Translations under genes and position numbers: made by a program
Notes under the pieces: generated by a model
The model's database searches: none
What the model was told of the DNA's origin: nothing
The model's input: the letters and a program-made list of their open reading frames with translations, nothing else
In this document: one piece after another, positions 7,810 to 16,188 of the stretch
Numbering within the stretch: the stretch's first letter is position 1
How the letters are laid out: each line of letters opens with the position of its first letter
NCBI GenBank assembly: GCA_964608325.1
Contig: CAZSMX010000005.1
Location: forward strand, 8,672-72,671
DNA: 64,000 bases
Direction of reading: 5' to 3'
Source: CAZRVH01 sp964608325
GTDB taxonomy: Bacteria; Patescibacteriota; Gracilibacteria; Peribacterales; Peribacteraceae

Positions 7810-8739
7810 TTATTGTACCGGAGCCGCGGCGATATTCTGCGTAATGTAGCGGACCGCTTCGGCGAGGACACTCGGGGCGCGCACTTCGATATGCCGGTCG
7901 TTGCTCCAGGCCCTGTAACCCACGGAGTCGCTTCCTTCCGTCACCACCTGCCCGTCGGACTTTCCCGTTCCATTGATGGAACCCGATACGACGTTGATCG
8001 AGACGGGGCCGTCCCCCAAATTTTCCAGTTCCTGGGGTCCTACTTCCATATGCTCCAAATACGTAGATGTTGCCCCGAATGACTTGAACCACCAGTTTTT
8101 ATGCACCGGAATACAAAAAGCCGTCTGCCTGGAGCAGAATTTCTCGGTCCAGTTTGCAGCAGCGATATTCGCCTTGGCCATTGCTTGTACTTTCGCGTTG
8201 GATGCGTCTTGGGAAACGGATGATGCCGCGGCGACGCTCGCCGCTTCGCGGGAAGATGCGATGCTGGATGCCGCTGCGCGCGAGGAGGCGATGCTTGTTG
8301 CCGCACGGGAAGACAGGCTGGTTGCTTCCGTTGATTGCGCAGACGATTCGCTGTCGTTGCTCGACATGCTGCTTTCGGACGATTGTTCCATGGCGGATAC
8401 GGTTTCCACGCGCATGATCATTCCGCCTTCCTCCACTGTCGGACGCACGTCTCCCGTGACGCGCACGGAGCGTTCCAAATAATTATTGAGGTCCAGCGAG
8501 GTGCTTTCAAGGATGAGGAATTGCCCGTTTTCCAGCACGAGTTTATGGGTTCCCTGCATGTAGATGCTGACCCCGAGTTCGCGGATGATTCCGGTGTACG
8601 ACACGTCTTCGATGACGGACTCCGAGGAGACGCTGGAAGAGGAGGATGCGGCCCCTTCATTTTCAGGTGCTACGTTGAATGCGCATGCGCCGAGTGCGAC
8701 GGTGCTGCAGAGAGCCAGGATGGCTGCTGATTGCTTCAT
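7810..8739 (-). CDS. Predicted lipoprotein with Ser/Ala-rich linker
   Basis: The 309-residue protein has a signal peptide with a lipobox (VALGAC; Cys19). A conserved-looking beta domain follows (about 45-115, with a YTGII...LVLENGQFLILES segment). Then comes a very Ser/Ala-rich linker (about 115-190, repeated ASSIASSRAAA units) and a C-terminal domain with two Cys (FCSRQTAFC) that could form a disulfide. The function is unknown; it is probably displayed on the outer face of the membrane. The start at 8739 is the Met of the signal peptide; a TATACT box (8769-8774, minus strand) gives a leader of about 20 bases. In-frame codons upstream are judged not translated. Confidence 0.7.
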   Translation of the reverse strand: MKQSAAILALCSTVALGACAFNVAPENEGAASSSSSVSSESVIEDVSYTGIIRELGVSIYMQGTHKLVLENGQFLILESTSLDLNNYLERSVRVTGDVRPTVEEGGMIMRVETVSAMEQSSESSMSSNDSESSAQSTEATSLSSRAATSIASSRAAASSIASSREAASVAAASSVSQDASNAKVQAMAKANIAAANWTEKFCSRQTAFCIPVHKNWWFKSFGATSTYLEHMEVGPQELENLGDGPVSINVVSGSINGTGKSDGQVVTEGSDSVGYRAWSNDRHIEVRAPSVLAEAVRYITQNIAAAPVQ

Positions 8740-8834
8740 GGTTGCGATGGTATGGGAAAGAGGTATCAGTATACGATTCGCCGTTCTTTTCAACAATGAT
8801 CCTATGTCACAAATCGAATCTTTTTCCTCCTGTT

Positions 8835-9249
8835 TTAATCCATTCCCCAAAGCTTTTTGAAGGGTTTTGGACATTGATCGAACATTACTGCGGCGTCGTA
8901 CTCGTTCTTGTCAATCCAACGTATTTCCTCGGACTCCTCGTTGGGCACGAACGACACGTTGTCGGGGTCGGCGAGTGCGGCTTCGAATGTCACGAACATG
9001 ATGTATTTTTGCGTCCTTGCGGTGCAGAGATTGCTCGCTGCAAAGAAGCCTCTTCACCATGATCTCAACGCCTAACTCCTCTTTCATCTCCCTCGCAACG
9101 GCTTCTTCCAGTGACTCTCCTTCATCAATCCTTCCGCCGGGCAGATCCCACAGCGTATCGCCTTGGCTGCGCGTGATCAGCACTTTGTCTCCGTTGACGA
9201 TCATCGCTTTCACCGCGACTTTGCCGGAAAAGTGGCTTTCCTTATCCAT
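8835..9249 (-). pseudogene. Nudix hydrolase broken by a one-base frameshift
   Basis: Reading from ATG 9249, the first 80 codons encode a normal Nudix N-terminal half with an intact box (GGRIDEGESLEEAVAREMKEEL region). The frame is then lost at a run of five T on the plus strand (9006-9010). Removing one base joins it to a second frame that continues as typical Nudix sequence (FVTFEAAL, then EEIRWIDKNEYD) and ends at 8835. The total of 415 bases is 3n+1, as expected for one inserted base. It is either a young pseudogene or a homopolymer error in the assembly. A TATGCT box (9257-9262, minus strand) ends 7 bases before the start. Confidence 0.75.
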
Positions 9250-9334
9250 GCCGATAAGCATATATGTACTTACTATTAAATGGAACGCGTCGAACGAGCG
9301 CTGTGCGCGAAGTGCAGACGCTCTTTGCCGAAAA

Positions 9335-9354
9335 CCTGCCTGCCGGCAGGCAGG
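9335..9354. repeat. Perfect 20-bp GC palindrome (CPR-type dispersed repeat candidate)
   Basis: CCTGCCTGCCGGCAGGCAGG is its own reverse complement. Read through in frame it would give the peptide PACRQAG, a string I recall seeing as spurious insertions in many CPR proteins. That suggests a dispersed palindromic element. It occurs once in this window, in the gap between the broken Nudix gene and tRNA-Ser. Confidence 0.6.
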
Positions 9355-9398
9355 GATAGCCCATGAAAGAAAAACCGGAGGCTTGTCTTTCATGCTTA

Positions 9399-9414
9399 AT
9401 GGCGGAGGGAGTGG
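9399..9414 (-). repeat. 16-bp duplicate of the tRNA-Ser(UGA) 3' end
   Basis: ATGGCGGAGGGAGTGG is identical to 9494-9509, which covers the CCA end, discriminator and acceptor/T-arm of the adjacent tRNA. It lies 95 bp downstream of the tRNA 3' end. Such tail copies are what integration or excision at a tRNA gene leaves behind. Confidence 0.65.
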
Positions 9415-9494
9415 TCCGTCTTCGCTACGCTGCGCCGCTACCTTTTGTTTATGCGCCATCACGGCGTAGTTGAATGCAATGAAACGAAGCCGGA

Positions 9495-9584
9495 TGGCGG
9501 AGGGAGTGGGATTCGAACCCACGTGACCCGTGAAGGTCAACCTGATTTCAAGTCAGGCGCGATCGACCACTCTGCCATCCCTCC
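9495..9584 (-). tRNA. tRNA-Ser (anticodon UGA)
   Basis: A 90-base tRNA with acceptor GGAGGGA paired to TCCCTCC, anticodon stem CCTGA/TCAGG around loop CTTGAAA (anticodon UGA), a long class-II variable arm, T-arm GTTCGAATCCC, and CCA encoded in the DNA. A TATACT -10 box (9591-9596, minus strand) lies 6 bases upstream. A partial copy of its 3' end sits at 9399-9414. Confidence 0.95.
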
Positions 9585-9625
9585 GCATTCAGTATAGCGG
9601 AAGAAACGGCAAGTCTCACAGGGAT

Positions 9626-11959
9626 TTATTCCGCGTTATCCATGGCGTCCGTCGCGATCGCTTCTTCCAGTTGTTTGCGCAGCTGGTCGTTGGTCGGCAT
9701 GTCTTCCACCGCGACCGTGCGTTCGTTCCATCGGGATCGCAGGCCGTCCATGTAGGCAGAATCCTTCAGGAGTTTCTCGCCGAAGGACTTCGCGGTCTCG
9801 CGGAAGCGGCTGAGCATCAGGTGGCGCGCGAAGGTGTGCATAGCGCTGACGAACGCATCCTCGCCGCCCGTTACTTCCGTGCGCACTTCGTCCAGCACGG
9901 CGTTCACGATGCTTTCCGCGTCGAGTCCGGCGAAGAACTTGAGGTCATCGGCTTTTCCGGACGGGAAGTAATGCGTCAGTCCCATGCGGCGCAGCGAGCA
10001 GGGGAGTTGGAAGTCCGCGATGATGTCCGCGACCTGCGACGCGAGTCCGCCTTCCACGTTGTGGTCTTCCACCACGATGAGGTGGTACGTCTCGAGCGCG
10101 GCCTGGATGATCACCGATGCGTCGATGGGGCGGATGCAGGATACGTTGAGGACGCGCACCTGGATTTTTTCATCGTCGCTCTCATCCATCAGCATGTCCG
10201 CCGCGGCGATGGCGTCGTGGACGGAAACGCCCGTCGCGAGAATCGTCACTTTGTCGGTCGCATCGCCCTTGCCGCGTACCATGTCGATCTTGCCGTCATA
10301 CTTGTACTTTTCGCCGTAGAACGCCTCGCCTTTTTCATTCAGGATTTGCGGATGGTCGCTGCGAGCGGAGAATACGTAGATGCTTTCTTCGCCGTGGGCA
10401 ACGATCTCCAAGCCTTTCTCCGCCATCGCGCCGGCCTGGTTGCAGTCCGCGGGCATCCACACCTGGGTGTGATGGAAGGGGATATTCAGGTAATTCTGTT
10501 CCTGGTGCGTCTCGCCGTCTTCGCCGACGCTGAGTCCGCTGTGCGTGCAATCGTGCAGCACGCCGCAACGCGTGTGCGTGCAGTTGATGTCGATGAGCCT
10601 TGCCGATGCGCGCGCTTCGTTGGTGCCGAACGCCGCAAAAGTGTAGGTGACCGGGAGGAGGCCTGCCTGGCGCATGCCCGCGGCCATCATGTACATGTTC
10701 GCTTCCGCAACGCCCACGTTGATGACGCGCGTTGGGAATTCCTTCTGCACTTTGTCGAATCCCCCGGAAGCCGCGAGGTCCGCGTGCAGCACGACGATCC
10801 TGTCATCATGCTTCATCAGCGCTTTCAGATGCGTCGCGCCGAAATCCTTGCGTGCGCCACCTTTCTCGGTCGTGATGGCGCGCTTGTAATCCTTCGACGT
10901 TTTCCAGTCGAGGATGATGTTTGTCACCGTCGGTTTGTTCGATTCATAGCGCTTCTTTTCCTCTTTGCGGAACGTTTCGTATTCCTTGATCGTCGCGGCA
11001 AGATCCGGAAGTTCCTTCACCGCTTTCTCCATCTCTTCCTTGGAAAGCGGGGAGCCGTGGTAGTTCTTCGCTCCGGTGTTGGAGCCTTCTTCCATGAAGG
11101 ACACGCCCTTGCCCATCGTCGTGTAGTAGCAAATGAACGTCGGGCGGCCGTTCTTGAGTCCGTCCGCCTTTTCCTGTGCGGCGACCACCTGGGCCGGGTC
11201 GTTTCCGTCCTGCACCTCGATGACGTTCCATCCTTCCGCGTGCGCGATGGCGGCGAAGTCGGATGCGACGGTCTTGCTTGGCAGGTCCGAGAGCTGAATG
11301 TCGTTAAAGTCCCCGTGGACGACGAGGTTGTCGGTCTTCAAATGCGTCGCGAGGCGGAATGCCTCGGCCACCTGTCCTTCCTGTGCATCCCCATCCGCGA
11401 GTAGCACGTCGACCATTCCGTCCTGCTTCACATACTTCAGTCCGAACGCCGTGCCCAGTCCGTGGCTCACGCCTTTGCCCAGAGGTCCCGTGCCGAAGGG
11501 GATATCGCCGATGCCGGCTTCCACGTGTCCGGGGAGTCCGTTCGGAATGCGGAAATGCTTCATGATGGCGTCCACGCTCTGCAGCCTTTCATCCTGTCCC
11601 TCGCGGCCGAACATCCACTGCAAACCGTAGGCAAGCAGGGAAAGGTGTCCGGCGCTGTATCTCAAGGGCTGGTCCACGTGAGGATCGCGTCGCTTGCTGA
11701 GGAAGTACGCGAACGTGAACGACGAGAGCGGTCCGCCCGGGTGTCCCGACGCGTGCAGCGTGGGTGCCTGGACGCACAGGTGCGCCATGATCGCGTGGGC
11801 GAGTTCGTAGGCTTTCAGGTCGTCTTTCGAAAGCTTTGCGGCATCCTTCGGGCCGATCCAAATCATCTCTCCCTTTTCGCTGCTCTGCATGATGCGTTGC
11901 AACGACATGGGGGCTTCCTTGTTACCGATAAGGTCTTTGGCGAGGGGGCGTGTGGACAT
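9626..11959 (-). CDS. tkt: Transketolase
   Basis: A thiamine-diphosphate enzyme moving two-carbon units between pentose and hexose phosphates. The 777-residue product has the three-domain layout: N-terminal TPP domain (SGHPGG, GPLGKGVSHGLGTA and the LADGDAQEGQ metal/TPP motif), a pyrimidine domain from about 390 (VLHADLAASGG, GVAEANMYMMAAGM), and a C-terminal domain with VEDHNVEGGLAS. It is longer than typical bacterial TktA (about 660), with an N-terminal extension and a C-terminal addition ending in acidic residues. It forms a pentose-phosphate neighbourhood with tal and gnd just downstream, though on the opposite strand. TATACT (11966-11971, minus) ends 6 bases before the ATG. Confidence 0.93.
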   Translation of the reverse strand: MSTRPLAKDLIGNKEAPMSLQRIMQSSEKGEMIWIGPKDAAKLSKDDLKAYELAHAIMAHLCVQAPTLHASGHPGGPLSSFTFAYFLSKRRDPHVDQPLRYSAGHLSLLAYGLQWMFGREGQDERLQSVDAIMKHFRIPNGLPGHVEAGIGDIPFGTGPLGKGVSHGLGTAFGLKYVKQDGMVDVLLADGDAQEGQVAEAFRLATHLKTDNLVVHGDFNDIQLSDLPSKTVASDFAAIAHAEGWNVIEVQDGNDPAQVVAAQEKADGLKNGRPTFICYYTTMGKGVSFMEEGSNTGAKNYHGSPLSKEEMEKAVKELPDLAATIKEYETFRKEEKKRYESNKPTVTNIILDWKTSKDYKRAITTEKGGARKDFGATHLKALMKHDDRIVVLHADLAASGGFDKVQKEFPTRVINVGVAEANMYMMAAGMRQAGLLPVTYTFAAFGTNEARASARLIDINCTHTRCGVLHDCTHSGLSVGEDGETHQEQNYLNIPFHHTQVWMPADCNQAGAMAEKGLEIVAHGEESIYVFSARSDHPQILNEKGEAFYGEKYKYDGKIDMVRGKGDATDKVTILATGVSVHDAIAAADMLMDESDDEKIQVRVLNVSCIRPIDASVIIQAALETYHLIVVEDHNVEGGLASQVADIIADFQLPCSLRRMGLTHYFPSGKADDLKFFAGLDAESIVNAVLDEVRTEVTGGEDAFVSAMHTFARHLMLSRFRETAKSFGEKLLKDSAYMDGLRSRWNERTVAVEDMPTNDQLRKQLEEAIATDAMDNAE

Positions 11960-12004
11960 GGCGAAAGTATAGTCGGTCGGTATCCTTCCTGCGAGAAATT
12001 CTTT

Positions 12005-12214
12005 TTAGGCTTCGAAGACCAGCGGATCGGGTTTTAATTCCCTGATTGCTTCGCTGCGCACTGCATCAAAGGGCAGTTCGGGTTTTTCCGTGAGGATGGC
12101 GAGGCATGTCCATCTCATTTCTGACGAGAGCGTATACATGTACTCCTCCGAGATGGAATCCAAAAACCTGGCAATGTTGCGGGCTTCCTTGTCGTTAAGC
12201 GTGGTTTTTTCCAT
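12005..12214 (-). CDS. Small hypothetical protein, 69 aa
   Basis: This gene encodes a 69-residue acidic, helical, soluble protein with no recognised domain. The start at 12214 is chosen because TACAAT (12222-12227, minus strand) ends 7 bases before this ATG. It lies between the C39-type lipoprotein gene upstream and tkt, all on the minus strand, but it has its own promoter. Its 5' neighbour ends only 17 bases away. Confidence 0.55.
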   Translation of the reverse strand: MEKTTLNDKEARNIARFLDSISEEYMYTLSSEMRWTCLAILTEKPELPFDAVRSEAIRELKPDPLVFEA

Positions 12215-12231
12215 AGGGGCGATTGTACGCG

Positions 12232-12999
12232 TCATTTTGTGACGATCAACACGCGCTTCGGACCCGTATTCGTCTCTTCCTTCACGCCCGTCCAGTCGTG
12301 CAAGGCGTTGAACAGGACGGATTGGCTGTACTTGTAGCTTGCCCCGCGCTTCGTGCCGACGTCCTGCGTATAGAAGGAGTTATTATCGAACCCCGTGATG
12401 ACGAGTACGTGGTACCACGGGCCGAGTCCGCTGTAGTAGGGATTGCCGAGCTCGCGTCCCGCGAACGGCGCGATGACGGGATTGCCGTTGCGCAGTTCGT
12501 TCTTGATGTCTTCGATCGTCACGCCCTCGATCACTTTGCCGTTTAGTCCGTACTTACCCTTCGCGATCTCCAGAAGCTCCGGCATCGTCACGTCGATGGG
12601 GTATCCGTTGTCTTCTTCCCATGCCACGGTGGAGAGGATTTGGGTATTCATTTCGTTTGCGCTCATGCCTTGGCCGTTCAGGTATGCGTTCACGAGGATC
12701 AGCGATGCTTCCTCGCAAGCCTCGTCATACGGGGGGTCCCAGTTGCCGTTCGGCGCTTGCGACGCGAAGGGGAGCTTCAGCTGGACGTTGCCAGTCGCGG
12801 GGGCTTTGGAAGAAGATGCAGGTGCCGCGGATGATGCGGGTGCGGGAGCAGCCGATGATCGGGTCGATGAAACCGTTGCCACGGACGATCCTTCACTGGA
12901 GGCGGACGATGACGGGTTTTCATTGGGTACCTGGCTTTGCGCATTGCATGCGACGAGTCCGAAGGTCAGGAATACCGCTGCGAGAGGGGAATGTTTCAT
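12232..12999 (-). CDS. C39-like peptidase lipoprotein
   Basis: The 255-residue protein starts with a lipoprotein signal (LVAC; Cys18), then a Ser/Ala/Pro linker (about 29-68), then a papain-fold domain of the C39_2 type. Likely catalytic residues are Cys95 (DEACEEAS), His197 (GPWYHVLVITGFD) and Asp213 (TQDVGT). C39-like domains cleave peptides or act as non-export papain-fold hydrolases at the cell surface; no ABC partner is adjacent, so bacteriocin processing is not implied. The Met at 12999 begins the signal peptide; the frame is open far upstream on that strand but without protein-like content. Confidence 0.75.
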   Translation of the reverse strand: MKHSPLAAVFLTFGLVACNAQSQVPNENPSSSASSEGSSVATVSSTRSSAAPAPASSAAPASSSKAPATGNVQLKLPFASQAPNGNWDPPYDEACEEASLILVNAYLNGQGMSANEMNTQILSTVAWEEDNGYPIDVTMPELLEIAKGKYGLNGKVIEGVTIEDIKNELRNGNPVIAPFAGRELGNPYYSGLGPWYHVLVITGFDNNSFYTQDVGTKRGASYKYSQSVLFNALHDWTGVKEETNTGPKRVLIVTK

Positions 13000-13102
13000 G
13001 GTGGAAAGGGTAGGGATGAATGGAGCGTGATGCAAAGCATTGCTTACTTTAATGAAGACGGGCGAAGGAGTATGATCTGACCGTTTTCTTCCCACCTCAT
13101 CC

Positions 13103-13750
13103 ATGAAGATTTTCCTCGATACGGCAAACGTCGACCAGGTTAAAGATATCGCGTCTTGGGGCATCCTCGACGGCGTCACGACCAATCCGTCGCTCGTCGC
13201 GAAGGAAGGGAAGGATTTCAAGGAAACAGTGCTGGCCATGTGCGGGCTTGTCGATAACGTGAGCGCCCAGGTGACGGCAACGACGGCAGAGGAAATGATC
13301 AAACAGGGCGAGGAGTACGCATCCTGGCACAAACATGTCGTCGTGAAAGTGCCGATGACGACGGAAGGATTGAAGACGATCAAAGCACTCAGCAAGAAGG
13401 GCATCCGTACCAATACGACGCTTGTCTTTTCCGCGCAACAGGCGCTGCTCGCCGCGAAGGCCGGCGCGACGATGGTGAGCCCGTTCGTCGGCCGTCTGGA
13501 CGACAAGAACGGCGCGGGCAACGGTATGCAGGTCGTCGCGGAGATTTTGCAGACGTTCCAGAACTACGACATCAAGACGGAAGTCCTCGTCGCGTCGGTG
13601 CGTACCATGGACCATGTGCACGAGGCGATGATGATGGGCGCGCAAATCGCCACCATCCCGTACGCCATCGCGCTGGAGCTGCCGAAGCACGAGCTGACGG
13701 ACGTTGGCCTGCAGAAATTCCTGGACGACTGGAAGAAGGTGCAGGGCTGA
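13103..13750 (+). CDS. tal: Transaldolase, small TalC/fructose-6-phosphate-aldolase type
   Basis: The 215-residue product matches the short transaldolase subfamily. It opens MKIFLDTANV, has GVTTNPSL (substrate binding), the Schiff-base Lys82 in VVVKVPMT, and the late ASVRTMDHV segment. It moves a dihydroxyacetone unit between sedoheptulose-7-P and glyceraldehyde-3-P. It lies 14 bases upstream of gnd on the same strand. A TATGAT -10 (13071-13076) gives a pyrimidine-rich leader (GTTTTCTTCCCACC...) without Shine-Dalgarno. True transaldolase versus F6P aldolase activity cannot be told by eye; the pathway context favours transaldolase. Confidence 0.92.
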   Translation: MKIFLDTANVDQVKDIASWGILDGVTTNPSLVAKEGKDFKETVLAMCGLVDNVSAQVTATTAEEMIKQGEEYASWHKHVVVKVPMTTEGLKTIKALSKKGIRTNTTLVFSAQQALLAAKAGATMVSPFVGRLDDKNGAGNGMQVVAEILQTFQNYDIKTEVLVASVRTMDHVHEAMMMGAQIATIPYAIALELPKHELTDVGLQKFLDDWKKVQG

Positions 13751-13764
13751 GGTATCGTCGAGGC

Positions 13765-15162
13765 ATGAATCACATCGCAGTCGTCGGCCTTTCTGTCATG
13801 GGCGCCAACCTCGCCCGCAACGCCGCCCGCAACGGGGCGACCGTTTCCGTGTTCAACAGGACGACGGAGAAGATGGAGAAGTTCCTTGCGGACTTCGGGT
13901 CCGAGGGGAGCTTCATCGGGTGCAAGACGCACGGGGAGCTGGCGGCATCGTTCAAAGGCACGAAGGCGATTTTATTGATGGTGCAAGCCGGCGCCGCGGT
14001 CGACGATGTCATCGCGGAGATCCTTCCGCATCTTTCCAAGGGCGACATATTGATCGACGGAGGCAACAGCTTCTTCAAGGATACCGAGCGACGCGCGAAG
14101 GAATTGGCCGCGAAGGGAATCCGTTTCGTCGGCATGGGCGTGAGCGGGGGAGAGGAAGGCGCGCTCAACGGTCCGAGTATGATGCCGGGAGGGGATCAAT
14201 CCGCCATCGATGAGTTGATGCCTCTGTTGGAAAAGATGGCCGCGGATGACGGCGAAGGCGGCAAGTGTATCGCCTCCATGGGCGAAGGGGGAGCGGGGCA
14301 CTTCGTGAAGATGGTCCATAACGGCATCGAGTACGGGGACATGCAGTTGATTGCCGAGGCCTACCATTTGCTCACGTACGTATCGGGTTTGGAAAACGCC
14401 GATCTCGCAACGTTGTTCGCGGAGTGGAACGAGGGAGATGATCTCAAATCGTTCCTCATCGAAATCACCGCGCAGATTTTCAAGAAGAAGGAAGGCGATG
14501 CGTACCTGGTCGATCTCATCCTGGACAGTGCCGGGTCGAAGGGGACGGGCAAGTGGACGAGCGAGACCGCGCTGAGCCTCGGCGTCATGATCCCCACGAT
14601 CACTGCGGCCGTGGACGCACGCGCGATGTCCGCGCACAAGAAGGAGCGCAGTGCCGCGTTCAAAATCCTCGAACCGTACGATCTCAAGGTCGATACTCCC
14701 GATCTCGATTCCGCCGATGTCCGCTCCGCGCTCTTCCTCAGTAAGATCTGTTCCTACGCGCAGGGCATGGCGCTCATCGCCGCTGCATCGCGCGAGTACG
14801 GGTGGAACCTTCCGTTCGCCGAAATCTGCCGCATCTGGAAAGGCGGATGCATTATCCGTTCCACGCTGCTTGGCACGTTCGAGAAAGCATTCACGAAAGA
14901 TCCGTCATTGAAAAACCTCCTGCTCGATCCGACCATCATCGAAGAATTCAAAGCGAAGCACCAAGTCTGGCGTTCCGTCATCGCGAAGGGGATCGCCGCG
15001 GGCGTTCCGTTACCCGCCATGACGGCGTCCGTGTCGTACTTCGACGGGTACTTCACCGAGAACCTCCCGCAGAATCTCATCCAAGCGCAGCGCGACCTGT
15101 TCGGGGCGCATACGTTCCAGAGAATCGACAAAGAAGGAACGTTTCACGAGGATTGGAACTGA
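13765..15162 (+). CDS. gnd: 6-phosphogluconate dehydrogenase, decarboxylating
   Basis: The enzyme oxidises 6-phosphogluconate to ribulose-5-phosphate with NAD(P)+. The 465-residue length is standard. Visible motifs are the Rossmann start IAVVGLSVMGANLARN, VFNRTTEKM, GGNSFFKDTERR, the signature MGVSGGEEGAL, and GAGHFVKMVHNGIEYGDMQ with its active-site Lys and His. A TATCGT hexamer (13753-13758) ends 6 bases before the ATG, so it may have its own leaderless promoter as well as read-through from tal. Its stop abuts the stop of the convergent ROK kinase gene. No glucose-6-phosphate dehydrogenase gene is in the window. Confidence 0.95.
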   Translation: MNHIAVVGLSVMGANLARNAARNGATVSVFNRTTEKMEKFLADFGSEGSFIGCKTHGELAASFKGTKAILLMVQAGAAVDDVIAEILPHLSKGDILIDGGNSFFKDTERRAKELAAKGIRFVGMGVSGGEEGALNGPSMMPGGDQSAIDELMPLLEKMAADDGEGGKCIASMGEGGAGHFVKMVHNGIEYGDMQLIAEAYHLLTYVSGLENADLATLFAEWNEGDDLKSFLIEITAQIFKKKEGDAYLVDLILDSAGSKGTGKWTSETALSLGVMIPTITAAVDARAMSAHKKERSAAFKILEPYDLKVDTPDLDSADVRSALFLSKICSYAQGMALIAAASREYGWNLPFAEICRIWKGGCIIRSTLLGTFEKAFTKDPSLKNLLLDPTIIEEFKAKHQVWRSVIAKGIAAGVPLPAMTASVSYFDGYFTENLPQNLIQAQRDLFGAHTFQRIDKEGTFHEDWN

Positions 15163-16023
15163 TCACTTCGCGAGCAACGCCGCCCCGATCACTCCGGCAT
15201 CCCGGATTTGCGCGGCGACGATTTTCGGCAGGGGAGTGCCGGGCAGCGTCCACTGTTTCATTTCCTTTTCGATGGCATCGACGTGCGAGGCGAGGGTGTG
15301 TCCCGCGGCTCCGCCGAAGATGATCACGTCGGGATCGAGGAAATAGTGGATGTTCACACTGAGCCACGCGACTTCGCGATAGATGTCCGGTTGCATGAAG
15401 GAGCACGTTGCGCCGTGCAAATAATCTTCCGGGGTCCTGGCCTCCTCGCACCTCTTTCCCATCGCGGTGCCGCTCAGGAACTGTTCCACCTCGCCGCGCT
15501 TGTCTTCCGTCTCGTACGGGGGCTGGCCTGGTTTCAGGAGCATATGTCCCAGTTCCGCCGCGTAGCCGTGCGCGCCTTCGAAGATCTTCCCGTTGATCAC
15601 GATGCCTCCTCCCACGCCTGTGCCGAACGTGATGCCCACCACGATGTCATGTCCTTTGCCGCTGCCAAGCAACGCTTCCGCGAGCGCGAAGCAGTTCGCA
15701 TCGTTCCCGACGGAGACGGGGAGCCCGGTTTTCTCCTCCAGGATTTTTTTCACGTCGATGTTCTCGCTTTCGGGGATGTTCGGGGCTTTCAGCAGCTTCC
15801 CTTTGGAGACGAGTCCGGGTACGCCGATGCCGATCGACACAGTTTCGGGGGATTTCAGCTTTCCAACGATCGCAACGATGTCATCCAGTACTTTCGGAAA
15901 GCCGCGGGCCGCATCGGTCTGAGCTTTCACCTCTTCTTGTTTTTCCATCGTATCCGCATCGAAGCGAGCAACACGCATGTTCGTTCCGCCGAGATCGATG
16001 CCGATGATATTTTTTGCTGCCAT
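15163..16023 (-). CDS. ROK-family sugar kinase (glucokinase-like)
   Basis: The 286-residue product has the ROK pattern: IGIDLGGTNMRVARF (phosphate 1), GIGVPGLV, GNDANCFALAEALLGSG, and GITFGTGVGGGIVINGKI followed by EGAHGYAAELGHM. The usual zinc motif of ROK proteins (CxCGxxGCxE) is absent; after HMLLKPGQPPYE it goes straight on. Substrate could be glucose, N-acetylhexosamine or gluconate; convergence with gnd hints at feeding sugar phosphates into the pentose pathway. The start at 16023 (MAAKN) directly precedes the P-loop-like strand and has a good promoter; the frame is open upstream but without family similarity. Confidence 0.85.
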   Translation of the reverse strand: MAAKNIIGIDLGGTNMRVARFDADTMEKQEEVKAQTDAARGFPKVLDDIVAIVGKLKSPETVSIGIGVPGLVSKGKLLKAPNIPESENIDVKKILEEKTGLPVSVGNDANCFALAEALLGSGKGHDIVVGITFGTGVGGGIVINGKIFEGAHGYAAELGHMLLKPGQPPYETEDKRGEVEQFLSGTAMGKRCEEARTPEDYLHGATCSFMQPDIYREVAWLSVNIHYFLDPDVIIFGGAAGHTLASHVDAIEKEMKQWTLPGTPLPKIVAAQIRDAGVIGAALLAK

Positions 16024-16032
16024 ATGAATCGG

Positions 16033-16061
16033 AGAATACAGCAGAAAAACGATCATACAAA
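16033..16061 (-). promoter_or_regulatory. Promoter of the ROK kinase gene
   Basis: On the minus strand, TTTGTA (16056-16061), a 17-bp spacer and TATTCT (16033-16038) end 9 bases before the ATG at 16023. Confidence 0.6.
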
Positions 16062-16188
16062 AAAGTAGTTTTCTTGCTTTACATCGAATGCAGTCAAGTA
16101 CAACCTGTAGTGTGCAGCCAGAAAGACCGTGACAAACTCTGGGACTTCTGACAATATTCAGGTTTCCAACGACTTTCCCCCTCGAAGT

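Noticed and set aside
9530..11404. A 624-codon open frame on the plus strand
   Set aside because: It lies entirely antisense to transketolase and its translation is rich in Arg/His/Val with no domain pattern; it is a codon-bias shadow in GC-rich DNA.
12232..12999. Bacteriocin-processing role for the C39-like peptidase
   Set aside because: It is a lipoprotein without an ABC transporter domain, and no leader-type (GG) precursor peptide is nearby.
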